Part shown: positions 5,392 through 9,657 of the stretch, one piece after another
How positions within the stretch are numbered: position 1 is the stretch's first letter
Layout: each line of letters starts with the position of its first letter
Source of the DNA: Pseudomonadota bacterium
GTDB lineage: Bacteria; Pseudomonadota; Gammaproteobacteria; Burkholderiales; Thiobacillaceae
Assembly: GCA_021847385.1 (NCBI GenBank)
Contig: JAJZTV010000064.1
Location: 1 to 9,657, forward strand
Length of the DNA: 9,657 nucleotides
Reading direction: 5' to 3'
The notes under the pieces: model-generated
Told to the model about the DNA's origin: nothing
Databases searched by the model: none
The model's input: only the letters and a program-made list of their open reading frames with translations
Program-made: the position numbers and the translations under genes

Positions 5392-6789
5392 TTAGTTGTT
5401 CGGCGTCAGGTAGATGTCGGCCGCGAAGTTCTCGAAGCGGGTGAATTCGCCCATGAAGGTCAGGCGCACGGTGCCGGTCGGACCGTTCCTCTGCTTGCCG
5501 ATGATGATTTCGGCCGTGCCCTTGTCCTGGCTGTCCGGGTTGTAGACCTCGTCGCGGTAGATGAACAGAATGACGTCGGCATCCTGCTCGATGGCGCCGG
5601 ATTCGCGCAGGTCGGACATCACCGGCCGCTTGTTCGGCCGCTGTTCGAGCGAACGGTTAAGCTGGGACAACGCAATCACCGGCACATGCAGTTCCTTGGC
5701 CAGGCTCTTCAGCGAACGGGAGATCTCGGAGATCTCGGTCGCACGGTTCTCGCCAGAACCGCCGCTGCCCGACATCAACTGCAGGTAATCGATGACGATC
5801 AATCCCAAGCGGCCATCCTTGCATTGGCGGGCCAGGCGCCGCGCTCGCGCGCGCACCTCCATCGAGGTCAGGCCGCCGGACTCGTCGATGAAGATCGGCG
5901 CCTCGCTCAACACGCCAAGGGAATGGGTCAGCCTGGGCCAATCATCGGCGCTGATGCGGCCAGTACGCAGCTTGTGCTGGTCCAGCTTGCCGACCGAACC
6001 CAGCATCCGCATGACCAATTGGGTCGAGGCCATTTCCATGCTGAACACCGCCACCGGCAAATTGGCTGCCAAGGCGACGTTCTCCGCAATGTTGAGCGAG
6101 AAGGCAGTCTTACCCATGGACGGCCGGCCGGCGACGATGACCAGATCACCCGGCTGCAAACCGGAGGTCTTGCCATCCAAGTCGGCGAAGCCGGTCGGTA
6201 CGCCAGTGATCTCACTCGGGTTATCCCGGTTGTAGAGTTCGTCGATGCGGTTGACCACCTCGATCAGCACCGGCTTGATCTCCTGGAAGCCTTGACCACC
6301 ACGGGCACCGGCCTCCTTGATCTCGAACACCTTGGCCTCGGCCTCGTCGAGGATCTCGCTCGCCCTGCGCCCAGCCGGGTTGTAGGACAACTCGGCGATC
6401 TCGGAACCGACCTCGGCCAGCCGACGCAGCACCGCACGCTCGCGCACGATCTCGGCATAACGGCGGATATTGGCCGCCGACGGTGTGTTCTGCGCCAGCG
6501 TCGTCAGGTACGGCAGGCCGCCGACCTCGTCGAGCTGTTTGTGCGACTCCAAGGCCTCGGCCACGGTGATCACGTCGGCCGGTTTGTTGTCCTCGATCAA
6601 GCGGGTGATCTGCTTCCAGATCAGCTTGTGATCGGCTCGGTAGAAATCGACCTCGGAGATCGCGTCCGCTACCCGATCCCACGCGCCGTTTTCCAACAAG
6701 AGCCCGCCCAACACAGATTGCTCCGCTTCCACCGAATGCGGCGGCAGCTTGATGGCGGACAGATCGGGATCGGCAAAAACAGCGGACAT
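5392..6789 (-). CDS. dnaB: Replicative DNA helicase DnaB
   Basis: DnaB is the hexameric 5'-3' helicase that unwinds DNA at the replication fork and recruits primase. The 465-residue protein has the N-terminal primase-interacting domain (about 15-115, starting PPHSVEAEQSVLGGLLL), a linker helix, and the RecA-like domain from about 185. There, Walker A GRPSMGKT is at 221-228, the catalytic Glu in FSMEM at 249-253, Walker B IVIDYLQL at 331-338, SQLNR at 375-379, DLRESGAIEQDAD at 393-405 and the arginine-finger motif KQRNG at 432-436. No intein interrupts it. The ribosome binding site is weak (GAG 6 nt before the ATG at 6789). The gene follows rplI after a terminator, has a candidate promoter of its own, and leads into alr and trpC. 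Confidence 0.98.
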   Translation of the reverse strand: MSAVFADPDLSAIKLPPHSVEAEQSVLGGLLLENGAWDRVADAISEVDFYRADHKLIWKQITRLIEDNKPADVITVAEALESHKQLDEVGGLPYLTTLAQNTPSAANIRRYAEIVRERAVLRRLAEVGSEIAELSYNPAGRRASEILDEAEAKVFEIKEAGARGGQGFQEIKPVLIEVVNRIDELYNRDNPSEITGVPTGFADLDGKTSGLQPGDLVIVAGRPSMGKTAFSLNIAENVALAANLPVAVFSMEMASTQLVMRMLGSVGKLDQHKLRTGRISADDWPRLTHSLGVLSEAPIFIDESGGLTSMEVRARARRLARQCKDGRLGLIVIDYLQLMSGSGGSGENRATEISEISRSLKSLAKELHVPVIALSQLNRSLEQRPNKRPVMSDLRESGAIEQDADVILFIYRDEVYNPDSQDKGTAEIIIGKQRNGPTGTVRLTFMGEFTRFENFAADIYLTPNN

Positions 6790-6812
6790 ATCGGCTCGAT
6801 TCGTAAAGGGGC

Positions 6813-6839
6813 ATTGTAGCCTTGGCCCCTAAATGACAA
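6813..6839 (-). promoter_or_regulatory. Candidate promoter of dnaB-alr-trpC
   Basis: On the minus strand TACAAT (6813-6818, 5 of 6 matches) is a good -10 box. The best -35, TTGTCA (6834-6839, 5 of 6), is only 15 bp away, which is short, and it lies in the T tract of the rplI terminator. A 6-bp inverted repeat (AGGGGC 6807-6812 with GCCCCT 6825-6830) brackets the -10 box and could be an operator. Confidence 0.5.
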
Positions 6840-6863
6840 AAGGCCGCGCGTGCGGCCTTTTGT
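6836..6863 (-). terminator. Rho-independent terminator after rplI
   Basis: A perfect 12-bp inverted repeat, ACAAAAGGCCGC with GCGGCCTTTTGT, surrounds a 4-nt loop. On the minus strand the GC-rich core runs into TTTTGT. It starts 17 bp after the rplI stop codon and separates the ribosomal block from dnaB. The flanking A and T tracts make it symmetrical, so it may work in both directions. Confidence 0.88.
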
Positions 6864-6880
6864 ACTTGGGCCTGAACGGC

Positions 6881-7330
6881 TTAGTGTTCGCCGAGCACGG
6901 ACACCTTGATGTCGACGGAGACGTCGCTGTGCAGAGCCAAGGTCAGGTCGTAGTCGCCGACCATCTTGAACGGGCCCTCGGGCATGCGCACCTCGGCCTT
7001 GCTCACATCGAAGCCTTGAGCCTTCAGCGCGTCGGCGATATCGACGTTGGTGACGGAGCCGAACAGACGGCCATCGACACCGGCCTTCTGGCTGATCTGC
7101 AACATATAGCCGGTCAGCTTTTCGGCACGGCTCTGGGCAGTCGCCAGCTTCTCGGCGGCGATCTTCTCCAGCTCGGCGCGGCGCTGCGCGAATTCCTCGC
7201 GGTTGGCCGCGGTCGCACGTTTGGCCTTACCCTGGGGAATCAGGAAGTTACGGGCAAAACCGTCCTTGACCCGAACCACATCGCCCAAAGCACCCAGGTT
7301 AACAACCTTTTCCAGCAGAATGATTTCCAT
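6881..7330 (-). CDS. rplI: 50S ribosomal protein bL9
   Basis: bL9 binds domain V of 23S rRNA at the base of the L1 stalk and helps keep the reading frame. The product has 149 residues, the same as in E. coli. The N-terminal rRNA-binding domain, starting MEIILLEKVVNLGALGDVV and containing FARNFLIPQGKA, is followed by the long connecting helix (about 41-75, rich in Glu, Ala and Arg) and a C-terminal domain with GRLFGSVTNVDIADAL. AAGGA lies 7 nt before the ATG at 7330; an earlier in-frame opening would run back through rpsR. It is the last gene of the rpsF-priB-rpsR-rplI unit, 13 bp after rpsR. Confidence 0.98.
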   Translation of the reverse strand: MEIILLEKVVNLGALGDVVRVKDGFARNFLIPQGKAKRATAANREEFAQRRAELEKIAAEKLATAQSRAEKLTGYMLQISQKAGVDGRLFGSVTNVDIADALKAQGFDVSKAEVRMPEGPFKMVGDYDLTLALHSDVSVDIKVSVLGEH

Positions 7331-7343
7331 GTCGCGTTCCTTC

Positions 7344-7619
7344 TTACTGGTGCAGGTCGGTGTAAGGCAGCAGGGCCAAGAACTGGGCGCGCTTGATCGC
7401 GGTGGCCAGCTGACGCTGATAGTGGGCACGGGTGCCGGTGATGCGGGCGGGGATGATGCGGCCCTGCTCGGTCAGGAAGTCCTTTAGAACTTCGGTGTCC
7501 TTGTAGTCGATTTCTTTCACGCCCTCGGCGGTGAAGCGGCAAAATTTCTTGCGGCGGAACAGTGCGCCGCCGGTCTTGCCCTTGCCTTTGTTATCAGGCT
7601 TGCGTCGGAAAAACGCCAT
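7344..7619 (-). CDS. rpsR: 30S ribosomal protein bS18
   Basis: bS18 forms a heterodimer with bS6 on the platform of the small subunit. The 91-residue product has a basic N-terminal tail (FRRKPDNKGKGK) and the conserved core FRRKKFCRFTAEG, IDYKDTEVLKDFLTEQGRIIPARITGT and YQRQLATAIKRAQFLALLPYT. The single Cys in KKFCRF is the common zinc-independent form, not a CXXC ribbon. The start ATG at 7619 has AAGGAG 8 nt upstream, and this site overlaps the priB stop codon (TAAGGAG), coupling the two genes. Confidence 0.98.
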   Translation of the reverse strand: MAFFRRKPDNKGKGKTGGALFRRKKFCRFTAEGVKEIDYKDTEVLKDFLTEQGRIIPARITGTRAHYQRQLATAIKRAQFLALLPYTDLHQ

Positions 7620-7631
7620 GGTTGTTACTCC

Positions 7632-7925
7632 TTAATTCAATTCGTAATCGGTTACGTGCAACGTCAACAAGCTGCTGCGGGGGCTCTTGCGGTCGAGGAA
7701 TCCGGCGACGCTGACCTGGGTTCCCACCGGGCTCTGGCTCAGTTTTCGGGCTATCTCGCCAAAGGCGATCGCCTCAACCTCGCACACCACCTGACGCATC
7801 CGGCCCGCCTCTTGCTGCTCCGATCCGTGTACCAGCCGCATCTGTACGGTGGGCACGCCGGCCGGGGTGAAGCGCAGACCGCTGGTTTCCAGGATTTGCC
7901 CGGTCAACTCGACCCGGTTGGCCAC
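7632..7925 (-). CDS. priB: Primosomal replication protein N (PriB)
   Basis: PriB is a small single-stranded-DNA binding protein with one OB fold. It joins PriA to restart stalled replication forks by reloading DnaB. The 97-residue product opens with NRVELTGQILETSGLRFTPAG and contains VCEVEAIAFGEIARKL and VSVAGFLDRK, typical of the family. It starts with GTG at 7925, only 2 bp after the rpsF stop (TAAGGGTG), and has no well-spaced Shine-Dalgarno, so translation probably depends on ribosomes finishing rpsF. Its place between rpsF and rpsR is the conserved beta/gammaproteobacterial arrangement. Here its partner helicase gene dnaB lies just downstream of the same block. Confidence 0.95.
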   Translation of the reverse strand: MANRVELTGQILETSGLRFTPAGVPTVQMRLVHGSEQQEAGRMRQVVCEVEAIAFGEIARKLSQSPVGTQVSVAGFLDRKSPRSSLLTLHVTDYELN

Positions 7926-7927
7926 CC

Positions 7928-8308
7928 TTAGGCGGCAGCCTCGGTCGAAGCCTCCTGCTGCGACTGAGGAGCCAGCATATTGCGGGACTTCTCTTCCTTC
8001 ATCATCGGCGAGGCACCGGTGACGGCCTCGTCACGCTTGATGACGATGTGACGCAGGATGGCATCGTTGAAGCGGAAGCCGTGATCCAGCTCGTCCAGGG
8101 TTTCCTGGTCGCACTCGATGTTCATCAGCACGTAGTGGGCCTTGTGCACCTTCTGGATGGTGTAGGCCATCTGGCGGCGGCCCCAGTCTTCCAGACGATG
8201 GATATGACCGTTCTTGGACGTGATCAGGCTGCGGTAACGCTCGACCATGGCGGGCACCTGCTCGCTCTGGTCCGGATGGACGATAAAGACGATTTCGTAG
8301 TGACGCAT
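7928..8308 (-). CDS. rpsF: 30S ribosomal protein bS6
   Basis: bS6 binds 16S rRNA as a dimer with bS18. The 126-residue product has the ferredoxin-like core: MRHYEIVFIVHPDQSEQV, IHRLEDWGRRQMAYTI, KAHYVLMNIECDQETLDEL and FRFNDAILRHIVIKRDEA. An Ala/Gln/Glu-rich tail (from about residue 97) is probably flexible, as in many S6 proteins. The ATG at 8308 is preceded by AAGGAG, 4 nt away. It is the first gene of the unit, behind a leader of roughly 100 nt. S6:S18 is known to bind its own leader in several bacteria. Confidence 0.98.
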   Translation of the reverse strand: MRHYEIVFIVHPDQSEQVPAMVERYRSLITSKNGHIHRLEDWGRRQMAYTIQKVHKAHYVLMNIECDQETLDELDHGFRFNDAILRHIVIKRDEAVTGASPMMKEEKSRNMLAPQSQQEASTEAAA

Positions 8309-8406
8309 AACACTCCTTTCGGACTAAGGCCCCCCGTCAGATTCGACCTAAAGCCGAAGCAGCGGTGGAGCAAGGAACCCGGCTCGAACCGACAAGCCGG
8401 GGAAGG
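8309..8406 (-). promoter_or_regulatory. rpsF leader, possible S6:S18 autoregulatory RNA
   Basis: From a start predicted near 8406, the leader of about 98 nt opens with a strong hairpin (8378-8401; arms CCCGGCT/AGCCGGG, 7 bp plus a G-U pair). It ends with CCTT (8326-8329) that can pair with AAGG of the ribosome binding site across a loop containing CCG (8315-8329). The known S6:S18 mRNA motif carries a conserved CCG in an unpaired position upstream of rpsF. I cannot show by eye that the full motif is present. Confidence 0.4.
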
Positions 8407-8412
8407 GGCAGG

Positions 8413-8441
8413 ATTCTAATGAAAAATCAGTCGGATAGCAA
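8413..8441 (-). promoter_or_regulatory. Promoter of rpsF-priB-rpsR-rplI
   Basis: On the minus strand TTGCTA (8436-8441, 4 of 6 matches) and TAGAAT (8413-8418, 5 of 6) are exactly 17 bp apart, with a T-rich spacer. It begins 15 bp after the stop of the upstream decarboxylase gene. Transcription would start near 8406. Confidence 0.75.
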
Positions 8442-8456
8442 GACCGGAAACCCGCG

Positions 8457-9657
8457 TCAGGCCACGCAATCGACGTGATAGGCCACCTTGCCGTCGATGG
8501 CTTCCTTGACCAGACCATGGATGTCGGTCTCGAACCCCGGGAATTGCTCATTGAAATCACGGGCGAACTGCAAGTAGCGCACGATCGTGCCGTTGAAGCG
8601 TTCGCCCGGGATCAGCAAGGGGATGCCCGGCGGATAGGGGGTGAGCAGCACGCTGGTGATGCGGCCTTCCAGCTTGTCGATCTCGACCCGCTCGATCTCG
8701 CGATGCGCCATCTTGGCGAAGGCCTCGGCCGGCTTCATCGCCGGCGCCATCTCGGACAGGTACATCTCGGTCGTCAGCCGGGCGACGTCGTTGGCCTTGT
8801 AGATGCTGTGGATCTGGTCGCACAAGTCCCTGAGGCCGATCTTCTCGTAACGCGGCTGTTTCTCGATGAATTCCGGCAACACCTTCCACAACGGCTGGTT
8901 CGCGTCGTAATCGGTCTTGAACTGCTGCAAGGCGGTCAACAGCGTGTTCCAACGGCCCTTGGTGATGCCGATAGTGAACATGATGAAGAAGGAATACAGA
9001 CCGGTCTTCTCGACGATGACGCCATGCTCGGCCAGATACTTGGTGACGATGGCGGCCGGGATACCCCGGTCGGCAAACTCGCCGGACACATCCAAGCCCG
9101 GGGTGATAATGGTCGCCTTGATCGGGTCGAGCATATTGAAGCCCGGCGCGATGTTGCCGAAACCGTGCCAACGCTCATTGTCCTTCAGCATCCAGTCTTC
9201 CTGGTCACCCACACCCTCGGCCTCCTCGGCCAGGTATTGCGGGCCCCAAACCTTGAACCACCAGGACTGGCCAAACTCGCGCTCGACCTTGCGCATCGCG
9301 CGACGGAAATCCATAGCCTCGACCAGGGACTCCTCGACCAGGGCGGTACCGGCCGGCGGCTCCATCATCGCCGCCGCCACATCGCAGGAGGCGATGATCG
9401 CGTATTGCGGCGAAGTCGAGCTATGCATCAGATAGGCCTCGTTGAACACGTCGCGATCGAGCTGACGTTGCTCCGAGTCCTGCACCAGGATCTGCGAGGC
9501 CTGGCTTAAGCCGGCCAACAGCTTGTGCGTGGACTGGGTGGCGAAGATCATCGAATCCTTGCAGCGCGAGCGGCCCTCGCCGATGGCGTGGTAGTCGCCA
9601 TAGAAGTCGTGGAAGGCGGCGTGCGGCAACCAGGCCTCGTCGAAATGCAGGGTATCG
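8457..9657 (-). CDS. PLP-dependent Arg/Lys/Orn decarboxylase, C-terminal part (5' end outside window)
   Basis: Members of this fold-III-type bacterial family remove the carboxyl group from arginine, lysine or ornithine, making agmatine, cadaverine or putrescine. They serve acid resistance or polyamine supply. About 400 residues are visible and the frame is open to the window edge; full proteins have roughly 700-750. Visible landmarks: HFDEAW near the edge, whose Asp holds the PLP ring nitrogen; the PLP lysine in QSTHKLLAGLSQAS (codon 9522-9524); TSPQYAIIASCDVA; WHGF and LDPIKATIITPGLD; and the C-terminal domain with PYPPGIPLLIPGERF and YHVDCVA. The closing segment resembles biodegradative arginine decarboxylase (AdiA) most in my memory, but substrate cannot be settled without the N-terminal half and an alignment. 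A TTG at 9629 is internal. The stop precedes the rpsF promoter by 15 bp, with no clear terminator between. Confidence 0.92.
   Translation of the reverse strand, partial: DTLHFDEAWLPHAAFHDFYGDYHAIGEGRSRCKDSMIFATQSTHKLLAGLSQASQILVQDSEQRQLDRDVFNEAYLMHSSTSPQYAIIASCDVAAAMMEPPAGTALVEESLVEAMDFRRAMRKVEREFGQSWWFKVWGPQYLAEEAEGVGDQEDWMLKDNERWHGFGNIAPGFNMLDPIKATIITPGLDVSGEFADRGIPAAIVTKYLAEHGVIVEKTGLYSFFIMFTIGITKGRWNTLLTALQQFKTDYDANQPLWKVLPEFIEKQPRYEKIGLRDLCDQIHSIYKANDVARLTTEMYLSEMAPAMKPAEAFAKMAHREIERVEIDKLEGRITSVLLTPYPPGIPLLIPGERFNGTIVRYLQFARDFNEQFPGFETDIHGLVKEAIDGKVAYHVDCVA

Noticed and set aside
5392..6789. Possible intein in dnaB
   Set aside because: dnaB is a common intein host, but all helicase motifs are contiguous and the length is normal.
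5083..6819. 578-codon open frame on the plus strand opposite dnaB and alr
   Set aside because: It spans two well-supported genes and their junction, has no recognisable domain, and is the expected antisense shadow in GC-rich DNA.
8378..8401. GGTTCGAG within a stem on the minus strand, resembling a tRNA T-arm
   Set aside because: No acceptor, D or anticodon arm of proper size can be placed around it; it is better explained as the 5' hairpin of the rpsF leader.
8475..9509. 344-codon open frame on the plus strand opposite the decarboxylase
   Set aside because: Antisense shadow; the minus strand carries the PLP-lysine motif and other family motifs.

Overview
The window looks like chromosomal DNA from a betaproteobacterium. 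It is GC-rich. It shows the ftsX-rpoH junction, the ribosomal block rpsF-priB-rpsR-rplI followed by dnaB-alr, a betaproteobacterial type general porin, and a CIRCE (HrcA) operator in front of rpoH. priB points to beta- or gammaproteobacteria, and the porin and CIRCE-rpoH favour beta. Assigning an order (Rhodocyclales or Nitrosomonadales would be my guess) is not possible from reading alone. I see no mobile element, CRISPR array, tRNA, rRNA or recent foreign insert.

Layout. (1) 1-1550, plus strand: the C-terminal part of the divisome protein FtsX, then rpoH (heat-shock sigma-32), which has a near-perfect CIRCE operator inside its likely promoter and a strong hairpin terminator after it. (2) 1565-1731, minus strand: a complete small gene for a 35-residue single-pass membrane protein, with its own promoter and ribosome binding site, sharing the rpoH terminator. 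(3) 1745-3488, minus strand: a secreted ComEA-type helix-hairpin-helix protein and an outer-membrane porin, each with structured flanking DNA. (4) 3489-6789, minus strand: a compact unit dnaB-alr-trpC (replicative helicase, alanine racemase, indole-3-glycerol-phosphate synthase) with a candidate promoter just after the rplI terminator. (5) 6881-8441, minus strand: rpsF-priB-rpsR-rplI, with a good sigma-70 type promoter, a leader of roughly 100 nt and a terminator. (6) 8457-9657, minus strand: the C-terminal part of a large PLP-dependent arginine/lysine/ornithine decarboxylase that runs off the window.

How the genes fit together. Most are housekeeping: cell division, heat-shock transcription, translation, replication and replication restart, cell-wall D-alanine supply, and tryptophan synthesis. 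The CIRCE site means HrcA (the GroE-dependent repressor) probably controls sigma-32 synthesis, so the two heat-shock systems are wired together. trpC sits away from other trp genes and behind alr, which ties it to replication and wall genes by transcription rather than by pathway.

The most useful observations beyond routine annotation are the unlisted 35-residue membrane protein, the CIRCE-rpoH promoter overlap, the dnaB-alr-trpC arrangement, and structured leaders in front of comEA, the porin and rpsF. I found no evidence for an exotic new system.
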